DNA of 57,103 bases from an uncultured beta proteobacterium (GTDB taxonomy: Bacteria > Pseudomonadota > Gammaproteobacteria > Burkholderiales > Burkholderiaceae_C). Shown piece after piece: positions 1 to 7,473 of the stretch. Position 1 is the stretch's first letter, and the number at the start of each line of letters is the position of its first letter. The DNA is taken from assembly GCA_903885585.1 (NCBI GenBank), contig CAISJH010000429.1:1-57103 (forward strand), written 5' to 3'. Position numbers and translations under genes: made by a program. Under the pieces are notes generated by a model, which was not told the DNA's origin, searched no databases, and saw nothing but the letters and a program-made list of their open reading frames with translations.

Positions 1-882
1 GCGGTCAAGGCCGCTCGGGCGTACGTGCAGTCGGGCAAGCGCGTGGTGGTGGACGTGGACCTGGCGAAGTTCTTCGACCGGGTCAACCACGACATCCTGA
101 TTGACAGGCTCAGAAGACGTATTGCCGATGCTGGAGTAATCCGGCTGGTGCGGGCCTATCTGAACGCCGGGATCATGGATGGCGGGGTGGTGGTGGAGCG
201 AGCTCTGGGCACGCCGCAGGGCGGGCCGCTGAGCCCGCTGTTGGCCAACGTGCTGCTTGACGAGGTGGACCGGGCGTTGGAGGCGCGCGGGCACAGCTTC
301 GCGCGCTACGCTGACGACTGCAACGTCTACGTGGGCAGCATCCAGGCCGGGCAGCGGGTGATGGCCTGGCTCAGGAAGCTCTATGGGGACTTGAGGCTTC
401 AGATCAACGAGGCCAAGAGCGCGGTGGGTGGCGCCTTCGGGCGCAAGTTCCTGGGGTATGAGCTGTGGGTGGCCAAGGGCCGGGAGGTGAAATGTGCGGT
501 GGCCAAGAAGGCGCCGGACAACTTCAAGGTCCGGATCCGGCAGCCCACGCGGCGCTCGGGGGGGCGCAGCATGGAGCAGGTGGTGGAGAAACTTCGGACC
601 TACCTGCTGGGTTGGAAGGCGTACTTCGGGTTGGCGCAAACGCCCCGAGTCTGGCGCGAGCTGGATGAGTGGCTGCGCCACCGCCTGAGGGCCATCCAGC
701 TCAAGCAGTGGAAGCGGCCGGCGACGATCTACCGGGAGCTCAAGGCGCTGGGGGCTACGGAAGATGCAGCCAAGCAAGTGGCAGGCAACTGCCACCGCTG
801 GTGGCGTAACAGCCGTGGAGCCATCAACAGCGTGTTGACCGTTGCATACCTCGACCGGCTGGGCGTGCCACGACTGTCATGA
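1..882 (+). CDS. ltrA: Group II intron reverse transcriptase/maturase, 5' truncated
   Basis: The frame is open from the first base, so the N-terminus lies outside the window and the GTG at 25 is probably not the start. Reverse transcriptase motifs are visible in order: VDLAKFFDRVNHD, the GTPQGGPLSPLLANV block, and the catalytic FARYADD. The last 100 or so residues match the maturase-specific (domain X/GIIM) region, with GWKAYFG and RHRLRAIQLKQWKRP. No Cys-rich H-N-H endonuclease domain follows, so this is an endonuclease-lacking intron protein. Such proteins aid splicing and copy the intron RNA at new DNA sites. Domain V starts 16 bases after the stop codon. Confidence 0.93.
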   Translation, partial: AVKAARAYVQSGKRVVVDVDLAKFFDRVNHDILIDRLRRRIADAGVIRLVRAYLNAGIMDGGVVVERALGTPQGGPLSPLLANVLLDEVDRALEARGHSFARYADDCNVYVGSIQAGQRVMAWLRKLYGDLRLQINEAKSAVGGAFGRKFLGYELWVAKGREVKCAVAKKAPDNFKVRIRQPTRRSGGRSMEQVVEKLRTYLLGWKAYFGLAQTPRVWRELDEWLRHRLRAIQLKQWKRPATIYRELKALGATEDAAKQVAGNCHRWWRNSRGAINSVLTVAYLDRLGVPRLS

Positions 883-897
883 CCTCAAACTCTCGAA

Positions 898-970
898 CCG
901 CCCGGTGCGGACCCGCATGCCGGGTGGTGTGGCAGGGGTGCCTCCGATAACGGGGGCCCCCTATGCCGAT
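898..970 (+). ncRNA. Group II intron domains V and VI
   Basis: CCGCCCGG (898-905) pairs with CCGGGTGG (920-927). Inside, a GCG/CGC pair closes a small loop, with an asymmetric bulge, which is the shape of catalytic domain V. It is followed by a second stem built from GGCAGGGG and CCCCCTATGCC, as expected for domain VI with the branch-point adenosine. Boundaries were folded by eye. Confidence 0.75.
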
Positions 971-1002
971 TTGAAACACTGACACATATACCAAGTGCCC
1001 AT

Positions 1003-1095
1003 CTATAACTTCCGTTATAGTCTGCGATAAAGAATGTATACTATTTTAGTCTGCTTATAAATAGAACTGTTGCACGTTGTTATAACCTTTTATAG
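1003..1095. promoter_or_regulatory. Inverted-repeat operator candidates upstream of ssb
   Basis: CTATAAC (1003-1009) and GTTATAG (1014-1020) form a perfect 7-bp inverted repeat with a 4-bp spacer. A second, imperfect copy (TTATAA, four bases, TTATAG) lies at 1080-1095. The stretch 990-1100 is much richer in A and T than its surroundings and leads into ssb, so it probably holds the promoter and regulator sites. A related half-site pair occurs at 5100-5115. Confidence 0.45.
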
Positions 1096-1162
1096 TTCGG
1101 GTGTGCCAGTCAGATCGTGGGTCTGATTTCACGGGCACGCAACAACGAAAGAGGTTTTAACT

Positions 1163-1813
1163 ATGTCAAGTGTGAATCGTGTCATTTTGTTGGGCCGACT
1201 AGGCCGTGACGTCGAGCTCCGCACCACTTCGTCAGGTGCTGCTGTCGCCAATGTGAGCCTGGCCACCAGCCGACGCTGGACGGACAAGGCTGGAGAGCGG
1301 GCTGAAGAAACTCAGTGGCACTCCGTCACGTTTTTTGACCGGCTGGCAGAGATAGCCGGGCTATATCTCGCCAAGGGCAGCCTCGTCTACGTTGAAGGTC
1401 GGCTCAAGACGCGGACATTCACCGACAAGGAGGGTGTAGAGCGGTCGGCCACTGACATCGTGGCCGAGCAGATGCAACTCGTCGGCGGGCGTCCCGAAGC
1501 AGACGGTGCCCCCAACTCGGACGTGCAGCATCAGCGCTCGGCGCCTGCACAGCAGCGCTCGGCGCCTGCACAGCAGCGCTCCACCCCGTCACGCTCGACA
1601 GGCCCCGCCAGTGCCCCCCAGCGGGGGGCGGCTGCGGCTGCGCCAGTGCAAGGCGGGCGCAGCGCCGCGAGGCGTCCCGTTCCGGCCGGTGACTTCGACG
1701 ATGACGATGTGCCCTTTGCGCGCAGCGCCGTGTTGCCTCTGGCCGAAGAGGTCAGCAACGCCCGCCACGCAGATCAGTCCGGCGCCTCGAAGCGCTCGCG
1801 CCACGCGCGCTGA
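1163..1813 (+). CDS. ssb: Single-stranded DNA-binding protein
   Basis: Binds single-stranded DNA during replication, repair and transfer. The N-terminal 110 residues are a typical SSB OB fold: SSVNRVILLGRLGRDVELR at the start, then WHSVTFFDRLAEIA and YVEGRLKTR. A Gln/Ser/Ala/Pro linker follows, containing a 21-base tandem repeat (1532-1573). The acidic tip that recruits partner proteins, DFDDDDVPF, is present. It is not at the C-terminus as usual, because about 31 more residues rich in Ala, Arg and Ser follow. The start is supported by GAAAGAGG 11 bases upstream. A plasmid-borne copy would ensure SSB supply in the recipient after transfer (inference). Confidence 0.95.
   Translation: MSSVNRVILLGRLGRDVELRTTSSGAAVANVSLATSRRWTDKAGERAEETQWHSVTFFDRLAEIAGLYLAKGSLVYVEGRLKTRTFTDKEGVERSATDIVAEQMQLVGGRPEADGAPNSDVQHQRSAPAQQRSAPAQQRSTPSRSTGPASAPQRGAAAAAPVQGGRSAARRPVPAGDFDDDDVPFARSAVLPLAEEVSNARHADQSGASKRSRHAR
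1532..1573. repeat. 21-bp tandem repeat in the ssb linker
   Basis: CAGCGCTCGGCGCCTGCACAG occurs twice in a row, and a third partial copy follows. It encodes QRSAPAQ units in the disordered linker of SSB, so length change by slippage would leave the OB fold and acidic tip intact. Confidence 0.85.
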
Positions 1814-1908
1814 ACCTCGCTTGTCCCAACGCTTGCCGCCGCGCATCAGGCCCTAAAGCCTACGCGGCGGCATCCACCGCACTTTCCGCCCTTCCACACA
1901 CACACACC

Positions 1909-2508
1909 ATGACCGATTCACAAAACCCCCCAACAAACCAGGCCGTAGCGATCACAACCCCCGTGGCCGACACACCCGCGGCCTACTTTGAGGCTGTCAC
2001 CCCTGCAGCCTTGGATAGCTCCAGCATCCTCGCCGCCAACCGCGACGCCTGCCTGGCTGCGATGGCGCACATCGGAGCCCAGTTCGCCAGCGTCGAGTAC
2101 GCTGGTTCTGGCGACAGCGGCGACGGCTTCGAGGTGTTTGTATCCGCCGATGTTGATAGGCGGCAGCGATTAGCTAAACCACTTCTCAGATCAAAAGTTG
2201 GGATGCTCTTCGCATTGCAGCGGTGGGAAGAAGGCAATCCTTTTGGTCGTCTGGTCGTCTATGGCACTGAGCTCAAGCGTATGGCTCTTCAAGAAGCGCT
2301 CGAATCGCTTTGCGACCAGGCGATCGACCACTTCGGGCACGCAGGCTTCGAGAACAACGATGGCGGTCGGGGCGTAATGTCCCTCAGTTCGAGCGAAGGT
2401 CTCACGCTGGAGCACAGCGATTACTACACCGACTCCAACGACTACATCCATACCCTGGCTGGTGCGGAAGGTGTGCCCGAAGGCCCGGCCGAGGCTGTCG
2501 CGGCATGA
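1909..2508 (+). CDS. DUF6878-like protein
   Basis: A 199-residue acidic protein with no signal peptide. Residues about 60-175 show the pattern I associate with the DUF6878 family of plasmid proteins: AGSGDSGDGFE, then ALESLCDQAIDHFGHAGFENNDGGRG, then LTLEHSDYYTDSNDY. The function of that family is not known to me. The stop overlaps the start of the next gene (ATGA at 2505), which suggests a translationally coupled pair. The first 50 residues are low-complexity and probably disordered. Confidence 0.75.
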   Translation: MTDSQNPPTNQAVAITTPVADTPAAYFEAVTPAALDSSSILAANRDACLAAMAHIGAQFASVEYAGSGDSGDGFEVFVSADVDRRQRLAKPLLRSKVGMLFALQRWEEGNPFGRLVVYGTELKRMALQEALESLCDQAIDHFGHAGFENNDGGRGVMSLSSSEGLTLEHSDYYTDSNDYIHTLAGAEGVPEGPAEAVAA

Positions 2509-3305
2509 AGGTTCAAACTTCCCTGGCGTGCTACCCCGGCAAGCCGGTGCTTGATGCTGCCGCGATGGCTGCTGCAGAGGCTTCAGCGGGCACGCTCACC
2601 GAGCCTGGTCTGGGTGAGTTGGGCTTGCAAGAGGTGCAGTTGGTGCCGCAGAGCCTGGGTATGCTGGATGAGGCGACCGCTGACGCCGTTCAAGCCTTGC
2701 TGCCTCATTCACGGCTGCGCTTGCACGCCAATGTGCGGCTCTTGGAGCGGCACCGGTTTTGCGACCTGGCGCGCTTTTCACGCGACTTCGATTGGTGGGT
2801 GAGGGCTGCGCGGATGAGCCGCCACCTCGGCTGCGCGTTCTGGAGTGCACACAGCGGAGCTCGCGCGGACTGCAGCATGGCCCAGCTCCTGGATAACGCG
2901 CGGCGGGCCAACGATCTGATGGGCGGAGCGTGTCGTGTCGCCGTCGAAGGCCAGTACCCCACCCACGGCGATCGGCTCCTGGTGAGCCATTGGGCCGAAT
3001 ACGAGGAACTGCTGGCGGCCCAAGACGTCGAGTTCGCAGTTGATCTGTCGCATCTGAACATCGTGGTTCGCCACCACGGCAGCCAAGACGACCTGGTTCT
3101 GGAGATGCTGCGATCCCCCAGGTGCGCCGAGGTGCACCTGTCGGCCAACGACGGTCAATGGGACGCTCACCGAACAGTGGCTTCTCAGGATGTGTGGTGG
3201 ATGCCGATGCTGTCTGAAATCCATCACCGTGCGGTCGTCTTCAGCGAGGGGAACCGGCTGCGACCTTCTCCATCGCACCCGAGCCCAACCGACCAGCACC
3301 ATTGA
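2505..3305 (+). CDS. Xylose-isomerase-like (or DUF692-like) TIM-barrel protein
   Basis: The track starts this frame at 2310, but the ATG at 2505 overlapping the previous stop is the better start and gives 266 residues. The second half has the metal-binding landmarks of the sugar isomerase/AP-endonuclease-2 TIM barrels: FWSAHSG, VAVEGQ, FAVDLSHLN, AEVHLSANDGQWDAH and VVFSEGN. These would supply the His, Glu, Asp, His, Asp/His and Glu ligands. DUF692 (MbnB/TglH-type multinuclear iron enzymes) is a related alternative. The first 60 residues are less typical. Substrate is unknown. The coupling to the DUF6878-like gene suggests a shared task. Confidence 0.65.
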   Translation: MKVQTSLACYPGKPVLDAAAMAAAEASAGTLTEPGLGELGLQEVQLVPQSLGMLDEATADAVQALLPHSRLRLHANVRLLERHRFCDLARFSRDFDWWVRAARMSRHLGCAFWSAHSGARADCSMAQLLDNARRANDLMGGACRVAVEGQYPTHGDRLLVSHWAEYEELLAAQDVEFAVDLSHLNIVVRHHGSQDDLVLEMLRSPRCAEVHLSANDGQWDAHRTVASQDVWWMPMLSEIHHRAVVFSEGNRLRPSPSHPSPTDQHH

Positions 3306-3340
3306 AACGCCAACCAGTTAGCCCGTAAACGAGGAGAGTC

Positions 3341-3901
3341 ATGTCCCTGACACTTGAATGCCCGACGCAAACCTGTTCCTGGCTGGATCGCCTGGAAACC
3401 TCGGTCTCTGAAGAACTGCTGCCCAGCGCTGGCGCGACCGCTGCCAGAGCGCTGATCCTGCGCGTTGATGCCATTCGAGATGCTCTCGCGCAAGCCGAGG
3501 CGGGCGCCATCTTGCGCCAGTTGGCAGAGCGTTTCCCCGATGTTCGGGGCCTCCTGACTCTTGAATCGAGTGATGAGTACAACGACCAGGGCGGGACCTA
3601 TCGGGTCGTTAATGTGCGGTTCGAGCCGGATGAGGCCGCTGACAGCGCCGATGGCTGCGCCGACATCGGCAACGACATCGAGTGCTGGCTGGAAGACCAA
3701 GGTGTGGGCCACGATCTGTACGAGGCCGCAGCATCCGCTCTAGGAGTCCACGTGGATGATCAGGACTGTCTGTCGCTGATGATCGACCCGAAACTTTCCG
3801 CCAGGTCCGATCTTTCGGCGCGGCAACTCTTCGTCGCATACTGCCAGATGGGCAGGCAGACAGTGATGGCCAAGCGCGAGAGCAACGCATGTTCCAGATG
3901 A
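3341..3901 (+). CDS. Unknown protein
   Basis: I do not recognise this 186-residue acidic protein. The start is well supported by GAGGAGAG seven bases before ATG. It has no signal peptide or membrane segment. The middle contains LLTLESSDEYNDQGGTYRVVNVRFEPDE, reminiscent of small beta-sheet plasmid proteins, and an aromatic C-terminal part (RQLFVAYCQMGRQ). Its last bases overlap the start of the next gene by 13 bases, so it belongs to the same run of genes as its neighbours. Confidence 0.75.
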   Translation: MSLTLECPTQTCSWLDRLETSVSEELLPSAGATAARALILRVDAIRDALAQAEAGAILRQLAERFPDVRGLLTLESSDEYNDQGGTYRVVNVRFEPDEAADSADGCADIGNDIECWLEDQGVGHDLYEAAASALGVHVDDQDCLSLMIDPKLSARSDLSARQLFVAYCQMGRQTVMAKRESNACSR

Positions 3902-4401
3902 CCGATGCAGACGGCTTCGAGCCGGAGAGCAACCAGCACGACCTGGTTGTTTTAGCGATTTCGCGCCGCGAGGTCGAGACGGGACATTGGGCAAGCGCTC
4001 TGGAGCGCTTGCTGAAGATCACGGACAACCACACGTCAGCACGCAGCATTCAGGGGCGGCTGCTCGTGATGTTTCAGGGTTACGACGCCGATCGTCGCAG
4101 CCTTGCAGAGATCGCAGAGGTGCGCGCCTACATGCGCGGGCTCACCGCCGCTTGGCCCTTCTGGATCACCTTCTTGCTCCCAGACCCCGAAGCTGTCGGT
4201 CCTGTCTTGAGTCTGCTGGTCGATCTGCGCAGGCTCCACCAAGACGGGCTGTTCGAGGCTGACCTTGAGCAGGCACAGGAGGTCGTCACTCGCCTGGTGG
4301 CCGCGCACCGCGAGATTTGCGGTGTGCTGAATCTTCCGGGCGGGCCAAGGATCGAGCAGCGATTCCTTGCCGTGTGCGGCGAACTGGGCTTCTCGAACTA
4401 A
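3889..4401 (+). CDS. Unknown protein, possibly CRR6-like
   Basis: A 170-residue cytosolic protein. The segment MFQGYDADRRSLAEIAEVRAY and the following AAWPFWITFLL resemble plasmid proteins annotated with a chlororespiratory-reduction-6 (CRR6) type domain, but I recall this family only loosely. Start could be 3889 or the in-frame ATG at 3898. It overlaps the preceding gene and ends 40 bases before the stop of a convergent gene, closing the operon that starts near 1909. Confidence 0.7.
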   Translation: MFQMTDADGFEPESNQHDLVVLAISRREVETGHWASALERLLKITDNHTSARSIQGRLLVMFQGYDADRRSLAEIAEVRAYMRGLTAAWPFWITFLLPDPEAVGPVLSLLVDLRRLHQDGLFEADLEQAQEVVTRLVAAHREICGVLNLPGGPRIEQRFLAVCGELGFSN

Positions 4402-4441
4402 GAGGTACGGGGGTCGCCGCCCCCGATTCCTGCTTCGTTCA

Positions 4442-5074
4442 TCACCGAATCGAGAACAGCCTTCCGTAACCGACGTGCGTAAGGCCACCCACCGCAAGTT
4501 CGCCCTGAATTCGCCAGGCCGTGCGCAGCACCATGTCCTTGCGAGCGAGGGCGTGAGCGTTCCCGCCTCCCTGCAATCGAATGGGCCTCGCATGTCCGTC
4601 GTCCACGATCTCCAGACATAGCGAGTCGGTGGCGATCTGAACGCCAAAGACCGCAAGCCGCTGCGCGATCTGCCTGGCGAAACGGTCCTCCAACTGCTTG
4701 CGTTCCTGGCCCCCCAGCCCGTCTGCGTCCATGCCTCGCCAAGCCTCGCCAGCCCTGGATATCACACCCATCGACACCCGGTAGGTTGTCGGCGGCGCGG
4801 TGCAGGCACAGACAGACGAGCTGATCAGATTTGGCGGACCCAGTTGTCCCAGCTCTGCATCCTCACTCAGCGACTTGAGATTGGCGCGTAGCCACTGACT
4901 GGCCTCCGGGTCTGTGCTGATGATTCGCAGCGAATGAGTCCCGCGACTCACGCTGAGCGCGCTCCAGGGAGCGTCCGCATGGGCGCGCACGAGGTGCTCG
5001 CGCCACAGCCACGCGCTGCCGCCGCCGGTTGAGCCGAGGGGCGAAGACCACTTAACGACGACTTGCGCCAACAT
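4442..5074 (-). CDS. Possible Cas6/RAMP-like protein
   Basis: A 210-residue protein on the opposite strand to its neighbours. The C-terminal end, AVGGLTHVGYGRL, aligns position by position with the glycine-rich loop of Cas6-type RAMP proteins (as in IGRGKAFGCGLL of Cas6e), and a hydrophobic strand (MVLRTAWRIQGEL) precedes it as in that fold. The N-terminal 75 residues could form a first ferredoxin-like domain. Cas6 enzymes cut CRISPR repeat RNA. I see no other cas gene and no CRISPR array in the window, so the role is uncertain. The region 5075-5227 is a shared divergent promoter with the next gene. Confidence 0.6.
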   Translation of the reverse strand: MLAQVVVKWSSPLGSTGGGSAWLWREHLVRAHADAPWSALSVSRGTHSLRIISTDPEASQWLRANLKSLSEDAELGQLGPPNLISSSVCACTAPPTTYRVSMGVISRAGEAWRGMDADGLGGQERKQLEDRFARQIAQRLAVFGVQIATDSLCLEIVDDGHARPIRLQGGGNAHALARKDMVLRTAWRIQGELAVGGLTHVGYGRLFSIR

Positions 5075-5099
5075 TGCGTGAGTGTATAACCACCGCCGG

Positions 5100-5115
5100 C
5101 TATAAGTAGTTATTC
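5100..5115. promoter_or_regulatory. Operator candidate in a divergent promoter
   Basis: CTATAA, four bases, TTATTC lies between the divergent genes at 5074 and 5228, in a short AT-rich stretch with several TATAA/TTAT half-sites. It resembles the pair upstream of ssb. It could be a binding site for a shared element-encoded regulator, but AT-rich promoters give such matches easily. Confidence 0.3.
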
Positions 5116-5227
5116 CTCTATATTGAGTTATCGTGACGGCCTCACATTTTGCAACTTTGTGTGCTCGCGCAACGCCTTTCAGTCACAAGTCTGGATGGTC
5201 CCGGCTTGAACTTCAGAGGAACCAAAA

Positions 5228-6082
5228 ATGCAATCTCCTTCTCTTTCTTCTTCTCTGCGCCAACTGGTGCTGGCGGTGGGACTTGTGGCCGTGGCGGCGA
5301 TCATGCCGGCGCTGGCGCAGTCCTCCGAGTCGGCTCAGCCCTCCGAGTCGGCTCAGCCTACGATCGCCAACGCGGCCAAGCCGACGCGGCTGACGCTCGA
5401 CGAGACACGGATCGGTGCTTCTGCGCCGGTGCGCCTCGATCAGAGCATGGGGCCCGTTTGGGTCGAGTTCGAGGGCTCTTCGAGCCTCACCGCGCGTCTG
5501 CGCGAGGCCTTCGAGCGGCAGCAAATCGTCTTGGCCGCAACCAAGACCGAAGCACGATCTCTGCTGATCGTGGCAGGTGAGATCGAGCTGCGGGGAGGCC
5601 CTGTGCACCACCGCGGCACCCGCCTGAAACTCAAGGACGGCGCAACTGCTAGCACAGCCGGTGTCTCCGGCGCCCAAGCCTGGCAGCTCGGCGTCAACGC
5701 CTTGGGCGCTGTGGCTTTCCCGTCAGCTTGGTCGGTTGCTGACCTGTTGGCTGGTCTCGGTCACGCGGCCGGCGTCGGTGGATGGTTCAACAAGGTCGTT
5801 GCGGGCGACCCGCGTGGAGTCTGTTTCGGCAAAGCTTGCGAGACGTGGAACTCGGTGCGCCAGACCGTGACCTTGAAGGGCAAGCTCGTCGCGCCTGGGG
5901 CTGCGGACGTGTTCGTTGGAGCCGTTGCCACGGCTCACAGCGAGATCGTGGATCCGGACCACCTCGTGGCCATGGCCAGTCTGGCGATGCTGCAGTCCCT
6001 TGGCGACCAGGAGGCCCTCGGCTTTTTTGAGCGGCACGGCCGCAGCGCGCGTCCAGTTGCCCAAGCGCTGGCGCAAAAGTGA
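5228..6082 (+). CDS. Exported protein of unknown function
   Basis: A 284-residue protein with a clear signal peptide (LRQLVLAVGLVAVAAIMPALAQ). A directly repeated SSESAQP unit follows the cleavage site. The rest is a mix of beta-prone and glycine-rich hydrophobic segments (WSVADLLAGLGHAAGVGGWF), with a single CFGKAC cysteine pair. AGAGGAACC eight bases before ATG supports the start. It sits directly upstream of the pilin genes and is followed by a terminator, so it is transcribed separately. A periplasmic or outer-membrane role is inferred only from the signal. Confidence 0.8.
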   Translation: MQSPSLSSSLRQLVLAVGLVAVAAIMPALAQSSESAQPSESAQPTIANAAKPTRLTLDETRIGASAPVRLDQSMGPVWVEFEGSSSLTARLREAFERQQIVLAATKTEARSLLIVAGEIELRGGPVHHRGTRLKLKDGATASTAGVSGAQAWQLGVNALGAVAFPSAWSVADLLAGLGHAAGVGGWFNKVVAGDPRGVCFGKACETWNSVRQTVTLKGKLVAPGAADVFVGAVATAHSEIVDPDHLVAMASLAMLQSLGDQEALGFFERHGRSARPVAQALAQK

Positions 6083-6098
6083 AGTTGTGCACCCACCA

Positions 6099-6136
6099 GG
6101 CCCGCCGTCGGTTTCATCCGCGGCGGGCCTTCTTGT
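6099..6136 (+). terminator. Rho-independent-type terminator
   Basis: GGCCCGCCG (6099-6107) pairs with CGGCGGGCC (6121-6129), followed by TTCTTGTT. It separates the exported protein gene at 5228 from the pilin genes. Confidence 0.7.
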
Positions 6137-6276
6137 TGCGCGACAACATAAGAAACTTGCTTGCGTGTGCTGCGTATTATGACGACGACTCCTTTAAGAT
6201 TGCTTCGCCTGGCCGACTTTGACATTGTTTGAGCGGCTGGACGTTCTTCAGTCCCTTCAACCGCGAGGTAAACCTC

Positions 6277-6876
6277 ATGCTTACTCAAGACGCATCCAAC
6301 GCCAGCCAGCGTTATGTCGCTACGCAATCTGTAACACTACAACGCAAGCCGGGCCGTCAGCGTGGTCTGACCATGGTCGAGTTGTCCGTCGTGCTCGTGA
6401 TCGCGGCACTGCTGATCGCGGCCGTCTTCACCGCGCTGCGCGCGAACCAGCGCCGCGTCGAAGTCCAGAACAACCAGAACCAGATTACTCAGATCGCCTC
6501 AGATCTGCAGGGCAAGTTCGGTCGGACTGGCCAGTACGCCAACACCACGCTGGCTCTAGCGATCCAGTCGCGAGCCATTCCCGAAGAGCTGCGCATCGGC
6601 ACCGGCACCACCGCCCAGAACGGCTACGGCGGGCTGATCGCCTTGGCCGCGGCGACCTGCACAGTGGCCAACGACTGCATGAACCTGACCTGGGCGCAGG
6701 TGCCGCAGAGTCAGTGCATGGACCTCGTGATCGGAACCCAAAACGTGGCGCGGCGCATTCAGGTGAACGCGGTGGACGTGAAGGCCCTGGACGGCACGCT
6801 GAACCTTGCAAACCTGGCCACGAACTGCGAAGCAGCAGGTGTGGTGCCGATCATCTACAGCGTCGGGCGCGGTTGA
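6277..6876 (+). CDS. pilS: Type IVb pilin (PilS-like), copy 1
   Basis: A 199-residue prepilin. After a long 30-residue leader ending in RQRG comes LTMVELSVVLVIAALLIAAVF, the class III signal with glutamate at mature position 5. Long leaders are typical of type IVb pilins. The mature protein has four cysteines that could form the C-terminal disulfide loop. The ATG at 6277 with a nearby GAGG is preferred over the TTG at 6229. A second, very similar pilin gene follows 45 bases later. A prepilin peptidase must cut the leader, and no such gene is in the window. Confidence 0.9.
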   Translation: MLTQDASNASQRYVATQSVTLQRKPGRQRGLTMVELSVVLVIAALLIAAVFTALRANQRRVEVQNNQNQITQIASDLQGKFGRTGQYANTTLALAIQSRAIPEELRIGTGTTAQNGYGGLIALAAATCTVANDCMNLTWAQVPQSQCMDLVIGTQNVARRIQVNAVDVKALDGTLNLANLATNCEAAGVVPIIYSVGRG

Positions 6877-6921
6877 GTCTTCAGGCTCATGTCCCGCAGT
6901 CTGAGAGAGGAGTCTGACCCG

Positions 6922-7470
6922 ATGTCATATCTAAATTCGCAAAGAAGGCGGCGGCAACGCGGCCTGACGATGGTCGAGCTCAGCGTCGTGCTCGTCATTG
7001 CGGCTCTCTTGATCGCTGCTGTCTTCACAGGCTTGCGGGGCAACCAGCGTCGTGCGGAGTTGCAGCACAACGCAACCCTCATCACGCAGATCGCATCCGC
7101 GCTGCGTGCCCAGTTTGGTCGCACCGGGCAGTACGCCAACACCACCCTGGCGCTGGCGGTCCAGTCCCGAGCGATCCCTGAGGAGCTGCGCATCGGCACC
7201 GGCACCACCGCCCAAAACGGGTACGGCGGAACGCTGGCCTTGGCGCCAGCGACGTGCGCGGTGGTCAACGATTGTCTCGACTTGACCTGGCCACGCGTAC
7301 CCCAAGCCCAGTGCATGGACCTGGTGATCTCCACACAAAGCGTGGCGCGGCGCATCCAGGTCAACGCCGTTGACGTGAAGGCCCTGGACGGGACGCTCAA
7401 CTTGGCCAACCTCGCAACCAATTGCGAGGCCGTCGGAGCGCCCGCCGTGATCTATTCCATCGGGCGCTGA
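6922..7470 (+). CDS. pilS: Type IVb pilin (PilS-like), copy 2
   Basis: A tandem duplicate of the preceding pilin. It has a shorter 14-residue leader (ending RRQRG), the same LTMVELSVVLVIAALLIAAVF helix and long identical stretches such as RAIPEELRIGTGTTAQNGYGG and VNAVDVKALDGTLNLANLATNC. Differences cluster in the region just after the helix and around the two central cysteines. GAGAGGAG 11 bases before the ATG at 6922 supports this start over the in-frame ATG at 6889. One copy may be the major and the other a minor subunit, or they may give antigenic variety (inference). Confidence 0.9.
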   Translation: MSYLNSQRRRRQRGLTMVELSVVLVIAALLIAAVFTGLRGNQRRAELQHNATLITQIASALRAQFGRTGQYANTTLALAVQSRAIPEELRIGTGTTAQNGYGGTLALAPATCAVVNDCLDLTWPRVPQAQCMDLVISTQSVARRIQVNAVDVKALDGTLNLANLATNCEAVGAPAVIYSIGR

Positions 7471-7473
7471 GAC

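Larger units (their letters stand above)
1..970 (+). mobile_element. Group II intron, 3' portion
   Basis: The window opens inside a group II intron. Its open reading frame (maturase) is followed by a recognisable domain V and domain VI, and the intron appears to end near the CCGAT at about 970. The 5' part with domains I-III and the 5' exon lies outside the window, so the insertion target cannot be read. The exact 3' boundary is inferred from the end of domain VI. Confidence 0.8.
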
